DNA of 64,000 bases from Stigmatella aurantiaca (GTDB lineage: Bacteria; Myxococcota; Myxococcia; Myxococcales; Myxococcaceae). Shown in pieces: positions 52,290-60,767 of the stretch; the stretch's first letter is position 1, and each line of letters begins with the position of its first letter. The translations under genes were made by a program, and so were the position numbers. The notes beneath the pieces are model-generated. The model was not told where the DNA came from and did no database searches. It was given only the letters and a program-made list of their open reading frames with translations. The stretch spans positions 124,001-188,000 of the forward strand of contig NZ_FOAP01000010.1 of the NCBI RefSeq assembly GCF_900109545.1, written 5' to 3'.

Positions 52290-53264
52290 ATGCGCCTGTG
52301 TACCCTGTACTCCTCCTACGAAGGTTCCCAGTCTCCCTACAAGGACATCGATCCCCCCGTCGATCCCTCTCCCTGGCTGCCCGGCCACACCTGGTCCCGT
52401 CAGCCCCTGACGCGCGCCAACGCCCAGGAGACCCTTGAACGGCTCGCGGCCGAGGGGTTCGACGCGTTCATCAACCTCTGCGACGGTGCTCCGGAGGAGG
52501 ACCTCGCGGGAGCCGACGTCATCCACCACCTGGAGCGCTTGGGCCTGGCGTACACAGGGGCGGACGCGCGTTTCTACACGGCGTCACGGGAGCAGCTGAA
52601 GGAGGCCTGGCTCCGCCATGGCCTCGGTACGCCTGCCCACCTCTTCGCCGCGGATCTGACCCGCGTCGAGCAGGCGGCCGGGACGCTGCGCTTTCCCATG
52701 CTGGTCAAGCCCAGTTCCGGCTACGCCAGCGTGGGAATCGAGCTGGACTCCCGGGTGAATCACCGGGAGGCCCTGCTCGACCGCGCTACCCGGACGCTGT
52801 CCCAATTTGGGGGGCTGCTGATCGAGGAGTTCATCGACGGACGTGAGTTCACCGTGCTCGTCTCCGAGCCAAGGCGGGGAGAGCGCGACCCCTGGGTCCA
52901 TCCGCCGGTGGAGATCCATTTTCCCCCGGGAGAGACGTTCAAACACTTTGACCTCAAGTGGAAGAACCACAGCGCCATGGACACACGGCCGGTGCTGGAC
53001 GAGGGGCTCGTGGCGCGGTTGAGCGAGATGGCGCGGCGGACGTTCCTGGCCGTGAACGCCCGGGGCTACTGCCGCTGTGACATCCGCATGAACGCGGATG
53101 GCCACCTGTTCATGCTCGACTGCAATGCAAACCCGGGGGTGTTCTATCCACCGGACCAACCCGGGAGCGCGGACCTCATCCTGTCACTCCAACCGGACGG
53201 GCACCGGGATTTCCTTCTGCACATCATCGAGTGTGCCCGCCGCGCGGTGGGGACTCGCGCCTGA
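52290..53264 (+). CDS. ATP-grasp ligase, D-alanine-D-alanine ligase-like
   Basis: 324 residues. The ATP-grasp fold is visible: LVKPSSGYASVGIELDS (ATP lysine region), GGLLIEEFIDGREFTVLV, CRCDIRMNADGHLFMLDCNANPGV (metal-binding Asp/Glu/Asn). A D-Ala-D-Ala ligase would have a similar layout, but the N-terminus (LCTLYSSYEGSQSPYKDIDP) and a proline-rich entry are not typical Ddl, so it is better treated as a carboxylate-amine ligase of unknown substrate. It starts 17 bp after the TldD-like gene and is probably co-transcribed. Confidence 0.82.
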   Translation: MRLCTLYSSYEGSQSPYKDIDPPVDPSPWLPGHTWSRQPLTRANAQETLERLAAEGFDAFINLCDGAPEEDLAGADVIHHLERLGLAYTGADARFYTASREQLKEAWLRHGLGTPAHLFAADLTRVEQAAGTLRFPMLVKPSSGYASVGIELDSRVNHREALLDRATRTLSQFGGLLIEEFIDGREFTVLVSEPRRGERDPWVHPPVEIHFPPGETFKHFDLKWKNHSAMDTRPVLDEGLVARLSEMARRTFLAVNARGYCRCDIRMNADGHLFMLDCNANPGVFYPPDQPGSADLILSLQPDGHRDFLLHIIECARRAVGTRA

Positions 53265-53369
53265 TGCCGGTTCAGGGCACCGCCCCTTGCGCGAGTTCCA
53301 GCAGCTTGCGATCGTGGTTGCCGCGGTGGGCAGGCTGCCAATCACCGGGCGCTTCCTCCGGCCCCGCCG

Positions 53370-55151
53370 TTACAGCTCGACAGGGGTGCCATCCAGACGG
53401 GTAAAGGCGAACCCCCGGAAGACCTGCTCGGCGTAGGTGGGACGCTCCTCTCGGAGGAAGCGGATGGCCACCTCCTCGCCCAGGCGGAAGCCGGCGAGAT
53501 CATCTGCCCGGTAGTGGACGCCGTACGCATCCCGGCCGAGCGAGGTGTTGTGAGCAAGCTTGTTGAGCTCTCCGGCGACGGTGAGGGGGGGGCCGTCCAC
53601 ACCGGGCACATAGGGCTCAAGCGCCGTGCCCTCGCGGTTGGGTTTGACAGGGTTGGGCAGGACGAAGTCCTCCTTGAACCAGGCATTGAGGAGGGCAGCG
53701 CGGGAGCCCGCGGTGTAGGCGTGCCCCGCCGGGTGGGAAGGATCCGTCGGCGAGCCAATGGGCATCATGACTGGCAGCAGGAACGAGCCCTGGCCGTCGT
53801 TCAGCCCCCGCCGCCTGTTGACCAGCTCGTTGTAGGCGTGGATGCGCTCGAGCACGGGCGAGTCCAGCAACTCCGGGTGGATGGGGTAGTCCGCAGCGCC
53901 CCGCCGGCGGTTGTGCACGCGCCCGCCAAAGGCATCCGGCCTCAGGTAGCGGTGGATGAACCACTTGCCATAGAAGCCGTGGTGACTCACCCGGGTGAGG
54001 CAGCCCATCAGCGTGAGCAGGTGGGACGCCCCGAAGCTGGCGAATCCAGTTTGCGTCCTGCTCGCCTTGTAGGGGTTGCGGTCGCTCAAGGCCGCATCCC
54101 CCAGGCCCAGGAGGATGAGGGCCGCCCGGAGGTAGGGGGTGAAGTGCACGTCTGAGTTGGCGTTCTGGCCCAGGGAGCGCAAATCATGGATGTGCCGGGG
54201 GACCGGATCCATGCGCGGAGGGGTGATGGTGGTCCCCTCGGGGAAGCCGCGCTGTGCCGCCAGCCACTCGTCATAGGAGGTCATGAAGTCGATGCCCTCT
54301 CCCGTGGTGACGGACAGCGGGACCTGGAGCCGGGATTCGATGGCGATGCCATCGAACACCCAGGGCCGCAGCAGGAACTGGGAGACCATGGGGCCCTCCA
54401 GGACTCCGGGGCTGTCCATGCGGAAGATCGTCTGCGGGGTCAGGGGCTTGGGGCCCTTGTAGCCGGAGTAGCGGTTGAGATCCGCGATGGCCGCGGCGAT
54501 GGTGGGGTCGCTGGGGTAGTCGGTGAAGGGGATGTCACGGCAGAGCGCCATCCAGTAGAGCTCCGCCACCTGGGCTGCCGCTTCGGGGCTGGCCAGAGGG
54601 GGAGGGATGTCGAGACACACGGCGGCGGCATCCGGTCCCACCAGATCGTACGTCAGGCCCCCCAAGGGGTTGGTCAGCTTCAGCCGGCCGCCCAGGGGCA
54701 GGGCCTCGAAGTCCTCGAAGCGGCCGGTGGCGAGTGCGCGCAGCATCGCGTCGTAAGCAGAGGGGTCTACCTCGCCCAGCTCATTGTGGGGCAAGCCCTT
54801 GGAATAGTTGCCAATGCGGTTGGGATAGCGCTCTTCATCCTTGTTGGTCCGTTTGGGGAAGACGCCCCTCTTGAACTCGTTGAGAGCGGCCTGCTGGCGC
54901 AGTTGGTACGCACGGGTGCGCCGGGCCTGGGCCCTGCGCGTTTCTGGCCGCGCGGGGACCTCGGGCGGTTCGCAGGGAGGCTCGATCACCGGAGGAGCGC
55001 CCAGCGCCAGGGCGGCCAGTGCCGAGCCTCCCATCCCGCCCAGGAAGCTGCGGCGGCTGGGCCGTGCCGGTGGGTTCACCTCCTCGGGTGTTGCTTGGGC
55101 GTGACCCTCCGTGGACTCTTCCGGTGGAAGGTCCTCGTGTTGCTTTTCCAT
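53370..55151 (-). CDS. Tat-exported vanadium-dependent haloperoxidase-like protein
   Basis: 593 residues. After an acidic N-terminus there is a twin-arginine signal (SRRSFLGGMGGSALAALALG). The C-terminal half has the vanadate-binding pattern of haloperoxidases and PAP2 phosphatases: K-W-x5-L-R-P near 397 (KWFIHRYLRP), PAGHAYTAGSRAALL near 472 where the usual motif is SGH (here Ala precedes Gly), and GRDAYGVHYR near 540 with Arg and His in R-x5-H spacing. Likely to oxidise halides with hydrogen peroxide in the periplasm or outside. It stands alone, with 105 and 177 bp of non-coding flanks. Confidence 0.88.
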   Translation of the reverse strand: MEKQHEDLPPEESTEGHAQATPEEVNPPARPSRRSFLGGMGGSALAALALGAPPVIEPPCEPPEVPARPETRRAQARRTRAYQLRQQAALNEFKRGVFPKRTNKDEERYPNRIGNYSKGLPHNELGEVDPSAYDAMLRALATGRFEDFEALPLGGRLKLTNPLGGLTYDLVGPDAAAVCLDIPPPLASPEAAAQVAELYWMALCRDIPFTDYPSDPTIAAAIADLNRYSGYKGPKPLTPQTIFRMDSPGVLEGPMVSQFLLRPWVFDGIAIESRLQVPLSVTTGEGIDFMTSYDEWLAAQRGFPEGTTITPPRMDPVPRHIHDLRSLGQNANSDVHFTPYLRAALILLGLGDAALSDRNPYKASRTQTGFASFGASHLLTLMGCLTRVSHHGFYGKWFIHRYLRPDAFGGRVHNRRRGAADYPIHPELLDSPVLERIHAYNELVNRRRGLNDGQGSFLLPVMMPIGSPTDPSHPAGHAYTAGSRAALLNAWFKEDFVLPNPVKPNREGTALEPYVPGVDGPPLTVAGELNKLAHNTSLGRDAYGVHYRADDLAGFRLGEEVAIRFLREERPTYAEQVFRGFAFTRLDGTPVEL

Positions 55152-55328
55152 GTGTATCCCCCCCTGCTTTCGCGGCTCACTTCATGCCCGCCGCGGCCCT
55201 CCTCAATCACGCATCCGCTCTCTCTCGGTTGATTCGTCGACGCTCGTCAATGCCAGACTGTTGGCTCGCAGCCTGCGAAGACGCCTCCGGGTCCAATCCC
55301 GGCAGCCTGAACCGCCATGGAGAGCTGC

Positions 55329-57014
55329 TCAAGGGAAGCCTCCAGGCGGCTCTTCCTGCCGCAGTGGCCAGAGCAGGTGGGCCATGTTCATGTAGAGCGT
55401 TCCCAGGCTGTGCAGATCCTCTGAGCTCACCTCGGTCGCGATACGCAGGAAACTGCCGGCGGAGAGCTCGGAGGGGGAGGCGAGCCGGGTCCGGAAGCGT
55501 GTCTGCAACAATTCGGGAACCGCGCTGGAGATGTGCCGCTTGGTGAGCACGTCATCGTACCGCTGAGCCCACTCCAAGAGCTGCCGCTGGAGTTCCCTCC
55601 GGAGCTTCTCCCTTGGTCCGAAGACTTGCAGGCACATTTGAAAGAGTTCTGAGCCCGCTTCGGGCTGGGCGCTGGCAAAGAGGGGATCGCCTGCAGCTCT
55701 CCAGAGGATGTCCCAAGCCGGTGCTGCGTGCTCCTGTGCGAAGAGCCCGCAGGCGGTGAGGTAGCTCTGCATCGAGTCGTGGAAGAACCGGACCTCGCAA
55801 GGAACCTGTTCTGGGGTGGGCGCCGTGCCATCAGGGACGAGCACCCCGGCCTTCAGGAGCTTTTGCAGGTGCTCCTGCTCCGGTGCGTTCCGGTAGCGGA
55901 GGGAGCGGATGCCGTTGACCCAGTAGGTCCGGAGGCAGAACTGGCTGGTCCACGCCAGCAACTGCGAGTCCTCCTCACCAGTGGCCGTCCCTTGCTGCCG
56001 GAGCAGGCCGCGGAAGGCCGCCTCATAGAGTTCGGCGATGCCACGTACCCCTGGGTTCCCGCCGAATAAGAGGGCCAACCGGACCAGGATGGGCAGGTAG
56101 GTGCCATCGGCTCCCCGGCAGGCCCGCAGGATGTTCTGGTTCTGCGTGCCGGTGCTCTCGGGTTCATAGGCCGAGATGAACCGGCCAAGGGTCTGCTCAT
56201 CCATGCGATTGGGCTCCACGTGCAGCCAGCCCGGGGAGTGCTCGAGGGCATGCCGGAACCCAAGGTGGGGCCGGGACGTGAGCAGAAGCCTGACGGAGGC
56301 CCCATGCCTGGAGTCGATGAAGGCCTGGAGGGCTTCCGGGGTAAGCGCAGACTCCGTGAGCCCATCCATCACCAGAACGCAGTCTCCCCAGTGCAACAGC
56401 ATCTCGTGGAGTTCGCTCGTGAGAGGTGTGGCCTCCAGTGCCCGGGATGCGGCTGCCTCCAGGCTCGTGGCCCGGGAGTCACAGAGCACGGGGAGAGGTC
56501 TTGAAGGGTCTTCCTCGAAAGCGAGGAGCATCCTTCGCACCACCTCTCGCAGGAGCGCGCTCTTGCCACGCCCGCCGGGAGATTCGATGAGGACATTCCC
56601 GCTTTGCGCCCCAGGAGGTTGTACGAGGAACCGGCAGAGTTGCTCCTCTGGCTGCGAAAAGAGGAGGAGGGAACTCCCTCCTCCCTTGCGAAGGCTCACC
56701 GGCATGGAAACGAACCGCTCGTCATTGGCCTGGCTGCGCCACGTTTCCAGCTTCCGGCGGACATGCGAGACATAGTCACCGAAGACATGCCGGCGGGTGG
56801 CAGGCAGGGTGAGCGCCAGGGGCACCAGCCACTGGAACGGCTTGGTCGACGCCAGCAGGCGGAACATCGCCGGAGAGAAGGCGCCCACGAGCAGACAAAG
56901 AATCATCTCGGCGAAGAACACGCCCACGAAGGAGGGGAAGTGGATCCTCAAGTCGCGTGCCAGGCCGGCCATGGCGAGTCCGCTGCCCCCGATGATGTTC
57001 ACCAGCCAGGTCAC
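55329..57014 (-). CDS. Membrane-anchored NACHT-type (STAND) NTPase
   Basis: 561 residues. Two hydrophobic segments at the N-terminus (about 28-50 and 60-72), then an NTPase domain: Walker A ESPGGRGKSA near 144-153 (GGRGKS), Walker B CVLVMDGLTES near 213, and LLLTSRPH (sensor-like) after it. The region after about 265 is helical with a winged-helix-like part and no leucine-rich, ankyrin or TPR repeats that I can see. NACHT STAND proteins act as switch ATPases in defence and signalling. It is 20 bp downstream of the partner at 57035-59074. Start GTG 57014. Confidence 0.78.
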   Translation of the reverse strand: MTWLVNIIGGSGLAMAGLARDLRIHFPSFVGVFFAEMILCLLVGAFSPAMFRLLASTKPFQWLVPLALTLPATRRHVFGDYVSHVRRKLETWRSQANDERFVSMPVSLRKGGGSSLLLFSQPEEQLCRFLVQPPGAQSGNVLIESPGGRGKSALLREVVRRMLLAFEEDPSRPLPVLCDSRATSLEAAASRALEATPLTSELHEMLLHWGDCVLVMDGLTESALTPEALQAFIDSRHGASVRLLLTSRPHLGFRHALEHSPGWLHVEPNRMDEQTLGRFISAYEPESTGTQNQNILRACRGADGTYLPILVRLALLFGGNPGVRGIAELYEAAFRGLLRQQGTATGEEDSQLLAWTSQFCLRTYWVNGIRSLRYRNAPEQEHLQKLLKAGVLVPDGTAPTPEQVPCEVRFFHDSMQSYLTACGLFAQEHAAPAWDILWRAAGDPLFASAQPEAGSELFQMCLQVFGPREKLRRELQRQLLEWAQRYDDVLTKRHISSAVPELLQTRFRTRLASPSELSAGSFLRIATEVSSEDLHSLGTLYMNMAHLLWPLRQEEPPGGFP

Positions 57015-57034
57015 GAAGGGGCCCCAGCGCCGCG

Positions 57035-59074
57035 CTAGACGCTGGGGGGCAAGAACACCATGGGGAGGAGGAAGAGCAGCGTCGCCACGAGGCAGGCCAC
57101 CGCTGTCCGGAACCAGACCTGCTCCCGGAGCGGCGCATGGAAGGGAACGTTCCGGACGGTCAGTTGCGTTTCGGTCCCGAGATTGTCCTGGTATTTGAAG
57201 ACGATGTCGTAGGCCCGTCCCTGAAGCGAAGGGCCGGTGTCATACCAGTTGAGCCGGGGGCCCGGTGCGCTCGCTTCAAAACTCCGGGTGGCCGAAGCAA
57301 CCGGGCTCTGGGGAGTACGGGGATCCCAGAAGGTGACCTGCAGGAGTCCGCTGGTCTCGGCCGCGTGTGCCAGGCCCGGCCAGTCCAAGGTGATCCCTCC
57401 TGAGTGCTCTGTGCGGAGCGGGGCCCGGATGTTGAGCGTTCCTTGCAACGAGGCGTTCCTCCCTTTTTCGACTTTCAAGGTCCCCCCCTTGAGTGCCAGG
57501 GCCGCGCCTACGATCGAACGGTGGACATAGGCAAAGCTGGCGGAACTGGTCTGAATCCAACCGTTTTGTCTATTCGGGACAGGAAAGACGTAATTGAGGT
57601 CCGTGGCTTTCAGTACAAGGTGTGTCTCCAGGTACCGGTCCTTGCTCAGGAAGGTATAGTAAAGGTTGCCGTCAGTCTCAGATTGAATCCAAGCTCCCTC
57701 GCCATTCTCCTCCACGATGAGCTGGCTGATTCCCGGCTTCTCTGTGAGAGAAGTCATCCGGACTGAGCCATCCGCTGGCTGGAAGTGAAAAGCGCTGTTT
57801 GTCCAGACGAGGAGCCCGTCGCTGGAGCCGATGGGAAAAGTGTGAAGATAATCAAAGCCTCCTTCTGCCGATTCGGACAAGGGCAGGATGCCTTTGCTGC
57901 TAGCGAGGCGCTTTCCCTTGCCATCCAACAGATACGCGTCTCCCTCACGGGTCAACACCCAGACATGGCCAAGCCGGAGCACCGTGACAAGCACTCCCTG
58001 TTTGAGGAAGAGCGGTCCTTCCGGAAGCACTTGCCGTCCCCAAGGATCGATGAGGTAGAGCCCCCCAGACCCGCCTGTCTCGGGACGGGTGTCCCCCGCG
58101 ACCCATAAGTGCGTCCCCTCTGGCTCCGGGACGATCTGGCGGACCGCCGCCCCATTCAGCAGAAGAATGGGTTTGGTTCCTGGTTCAGCCGTGGCGGTGA
58201 CGGAATAGAGCCGCCGTGCTCTCTGGGTACCTGGCTGGGTGGAAGGTCTGGCCATTACCCAGGCATGTGTTCCGGCCGGGCTTGGTACGACCATCAACAG
58301 TTCTTCTGCTTGCAGCAGCGGCCCCCTGACGGGATCCGCTGCCTGGGCATCAATGAAGAAGAGGGAACTTCTTGTCTTGAGCCAGGCCCTCTGCCCATCT
58401 CTCAGCGGGACAACTTGCCAGGACGTGGCGTCCGTACCCCTGGGGATTCCCAGCCTGTCAAAGGAGACGATAGGCTTGAGGACCCCTTGGGGATCGGCAA
58501 GGCCGAGCACATCCGAGCCTGAATGACTGAAGACGACCCAAATGTAAGGATGGGCGTCCGAGTCCTGCGGCAAGACTGCGTTGGGATACACGTCGTAGGG
58601 CGAACGGGATGATTGTTCCCGCAGACGGGTAATCCGATCCGCCTGAAGAACGGTGCGGCCTTCGACCTGTCCGCGATGAGCTTCCACGAGCATGAGGTGG
58701 TTTTCCGCTCGAGTGCCTGCCTGATGAGGCGATTGTGTGGTGACCCATGCCCGGCCCATGCGATCGGTTTGGATCAACTCTGAGATCTGGTTTCCAGGAG
58801 CGAGCCAAGAACCTGGCTCGTGGGTGCGTCTTCCTTCTGCATCGACGACATAGATGCTCTCTGATTCCGTTACCCAGGTCTGCCACCCGTCACTGAAGGG
58901 GGTGAGACGCGCCTTGGTTCTGGCCACGGGAACCGGCCAGAGAGTGCTGCCCCTGACTTCCAGTTGCTTCTCCGCTGAATCCTGGCTGTATGTCATTAGG
59001 CCGCACAGGATCAATAGGCAAAAAAGCGCCAACCTCCAAGGTGCTCTCCCCGCTCTACCTGCATCCCTGAGCAC
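57035..59074 (-). CDS. Membrane protein with propeller-like repeats, partner of the NACHT gene
   Basis: 679 residues from GTG 59074, with AGAGGAG 6 bp upstream. N-terminal membrane helix (LALFCLLILCGLMTY), a long extracytoplasmic part, and a C-terminal helix (WFRTAVACLVATLLFLLPMVF) very near the end. The middle repeats a (A/I/V)W(V/L/I) strand at intervals: TWVTE, AWVTT, IWVVF, AWLKT, AWVMA, LWVAG, VWVLT, AWIQS, GWIQT, as in beta-propeller blades. I recognise no named family. The lower GC and lack of an obvious core function suggest an accessory sensor. It precedes the NACHT gene in the same operon. Confidence 0.75.
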   Translation of the reverse strand: MLRDAGRAGRAPWRLALFCLLILCGLMTYSQDSAEKQLEVRGSTLWPVPVARTKARLTPFSDGWQTWVTESESIYVVDAEGRRTHEPGSWLAPGNQISELIQTDRMGRAWVTTQSPHQAGTRAENHLMLVEAHRGQVEGRTVLQADRITRLREQSSRSPYDVYPNAVLPQDSDAHPYIWVVFSHSGSDVLGLADPQGVLKPIVSFDRLGIPRGTDATSWQVVPLRDGQRAWLKTRSSLFFIDAQAADPVRGPLLQAEELLMVVPSPAGTHAWVMARPSTQPGTQRARRLYSVTATAEPGTKPILLLNGAAVRQIVPEPEGTHLWVAGDTRPETGGSGGLYLIDPWGRQVLPEGPLFLKQGVLVTVLRLGHVWVLTREGDAYLLDGKGKRLASSKGILPLSESAEGGFDYLHTFPIGSSDGLLVWTNSAFHFQPADGSVRMTSLTEKPGISQLIVEENGEGAWIQSETDGNLYYTFLSKDRYLETHLVLKATDLNYVFPVPNRQNGWIQTSSASFAYVHRSIVGAALALKGGTLKVEKGRNASLQGTLNIRAPLRTEHSGGITLDWPGLAHAAETSGLLQVTFWDPRTPQSPVASATRSFEASAPGPRLNWYDTGPSLQGRAYDIVFKYQDNLGTETQLTVRNVPFHAPLREQVWFRTAVACLVATLLFLLPMVFLPPSV

Positions 59075-59285
59075 GAAGGTCTCCTCTCACCGACCCCCCC
59101 CCCGTTCAGGAGAAACATTCTCATTCCTGCTCTGTTGGACCAAGCCATGCATGCGCGATGTACACTGAGCGATAGCTTGGATGCACTCTGGACTTAGAAG
59201 TCAGCGCTTGTTGGCAAGCCACGAGATGACAATGTTCCTAGCTTTCAGTCTGGGATTCGAGTGAGGCTGGTTGAACGGGGGAAAC

Positions 59286-59879
59286 ATGCGTTTTCTGACC
59301 ACGATGGCATGGATCGCAGTGCCCATGATTGCCTTTTCGGCTTATGGCAGTGATCAACAGAGGGTGAGAAGCAACGCTGGGACGGGCCAACTCGCGGAAG
59401 CCAAAAACACGGCCGATCTTCGCAAGGGCGCTCCGGCGGAGAAGCTCTCAAAGGAGAATTGTTCCAATACGGAGGGGCAGATCGGCGATTGCTCCCGGTG
59501 CTACGTGGAGCTCTGGAACCTAAAGGATCCTACGGTTCGGTTCCGCTTCTGTGGAGTTCTTGGCACGGATGTCAAAAAGCCATGCTGTAATCCAGTGAAG
59601 AAGGCGCTGGAACCGAGGTCACCAGATGGGCCTACCCCTTGCTCGTTGTGTTCGAGTATTGCTGAATGGGGAGACATCAATAGGGTTAATTGGAGAGATT
59701 ACAAGGTTGAGGTGGGGGCAAACGCAACGGTGTTTTTCGGAGTGAAGGAGAACGGTGAGACGAATAAAGAGTCTCTACGAGGGCCTCATGCAGGGTCTTT
59801 GGAAAAAGCCATGGAAAGGTTGGGGCTGGCCTCCCCGTTTCCATTAGCGATCTCCTGTCAATCAGAACCGCGTGAATGA
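59286..59879 (+). CDS. Cysteine-rich exported protein of unknown function
   Basis: 197 residues from ATG 59286 (GGGGG upstream). A signal peptide (MAWIAVPMIAFSAYG) is followed by a Ser/Lys-rich stretch and a domain with nine cysteines, several in close pairs (CSRC, PCC, CSLC), suggesting disulphides or metal binding. No family recognised. Codon use is AT-richer than in the neighbours: 32 of 60 bases are G or C at 59701-59760, against 46 of 60 in the kinase gene at 28861-28920. This suggests recent acquisition. Confidence 0.7.
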   Translation: MRFLTTMAWIAVPMIAFSAYGSDQQRVRSNAGTGQLAEAKNTADLRKGAPAEKLSKENCSNTEGQIGDCSRCYVELWNLKDPTVRFRFCGVLGTDVKKPCCNPVKKALEPRSPDGPTPCSLCSSIAEWGDINRVNWRDYKVEVGANATVFFGVKENGETNKESLRGPHAGSLEKAMERLGLASPFPLAISCQSEPRE

Positions 59880-60212
59880 AGGAGTTCCCCCGTCTCGTCG
59901 CCCTCTCGGAAAGCGGCAGGGCGTTTCAGCGGAGAGCATGATCCAATGCGGTCTCGTGCCTGTACCTGGCAAAAGGATGTCAGTGGCGAAGCACACGGCC
60001 GAGTTCACCTGACGCTCTTGCAAGCGAAGGCAGTGGCAGCCACGGTCCAGGTGGAGTGGCGCTGCTACCGCGAGGACGTCGTGCGTGGAGACCGCCGGCG
60101 GCGCCATGACGTCCGCTTCGGGGCTGGTCCCTCCCTGAGCGCGCATGACGAGAAGCACGGTGTGCTCCTCCAACTCGCAGCCGTGTGGTGAGCCTCGCGC
60201 TCAGGCGCCGGG
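59880..60212. other. 333-bp stretch without a confident gene
   Basis: Between the Cys-rich orphan and tpx. It carries a short open frame on the plus strand (59946-60191, listed separately) and another on the minus strand, neither with a ribosome site or similarity I recognise. No hairpin with a T-run, repeat or tRNA was seen. It may be decayed coding sequence. Confidence 0.5.
59946..60191 (+). CDS. Short doubtful open frame, possibly remnant
   Basis: 81 codons from ATG 59946; no ribosome site close by and no recognised domain. A short segment (AKAVAATVQVEWRCYRED) looks protein-like, while the rest is Arg-rich. The overlapping minus-strand frame (59862-60173) is no better. It may be the remnant of a decayed gene or not coding at all. 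Confidence 0.2.
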   Translation: MRSRACTWQKDVSGEAHGRVHLTLLQAKAVAATVQVEWRCYREDVVRGDRRRRHDVRFGAGPSLSAHDEKHGVLLQLAAVW

Positions 60213-60704
60213 TTACAGCGCCGCGAGGGCCGCGTCGTAATTGGGCTCCTGGCCGATCTCCGGGACCTGCTCGGTGTGGAGGACCTTGCCGCTTTCATCG
60301 AGCACGATGACCGCGCGGGAATAGAGCCCGGCCAGGCCCCCTTCCAGGATGGTGACGCCGTATTGCTTGCCGAAGTCGCCCCGGAAGCCGGAGAAGCTCA
60401 GCGCCTTCTCGATGCCTTCGGCACCGCCGAAGCGCTTGAGCGCGAAGGGCAGGTCCATCGAGATGTTGATGACCGTGACGCCCGGCTTCTCCGTCGCATG
60501 CTGGTTGAAAGTGCGCACTGACGCCGCACAGACGCCGGTATCGATGCTCGGGAAGATGTTGAGCACGCGCTTGCCGGGGATCGACGAGAGCTTCTTGTCC
60601 GTCAGGTCAGTCCCGGTGAGCGTGGCATCCGGTGCGAGCGTTCCCACTGCGGGCAGTTGGCCCTGGGTCTGGATGGCGTTGCCCTTCAGCTTGATCGTGG
60701 CCAC
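60213..60704 (-). CDS. tpx: Thiol peroxidase (Tpx) lacking the resolving cysteine
   Basis: 163 residues, the family length. Atypical 2-Cys peroxiredoxin that reduces hydroperoxides. The peroxidatic cysteine C59 is intact in SIDTGVCAASVR. The resolving cysteine, expected in RFCGAEG (as in E. coli Tpx), is replaced by glycine (RFGGAEG, G93); C59 is the only cysteine in the protein. It should therefore need an external thiol partner. GTG 60704 has AAGGAG 7-8 bp upstream. Stand-alone gene 63 bp downstream of the hemerythrin-domain gene on the same strand. Confidence 0.93.
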   Translation of the reverse strand: MATIKLKGNAIQTQGQLPAVGTLAPDATLTGTDLTDKKLSSIPGKRVLNIFPSIDTGVCAASVRTFNQHATEKPGVTVINISMDLPFALKRFGGAEGIEKALSFSGFRGDFGKQYGVTILEGGLAGLYSRAVIVLDESGKVLHTEQVPEIGQEPNYDAALAAL

Positions 60705-60767
60705 GAACGTGTCTCCTTGAAAGTGGGAAACAGAGGGGGGGCGGTCCCCCCCTCGTCGGGCCCCGTC

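Noticed and set aside
57015-57034. Propeller and NACHT genes as one gene split by a frameshift
   Set aside because: The propeller protein ends with a membrane helix and a stop, and the NACHT gene has its own membrane start; a 20-bp gap between two complete genes is simpler.
59862-60173. 103-codon minus-strand frame beside tpx
   Set aside because: No ribosome site, no recognisable domain, composition like random high-GC frames.
53370-60212. Prophage or insertion element explaining the accessory block
   Set aside because: No transposase, integrase, phage gene, terminal repeat or tRNA attachment site is seen there.
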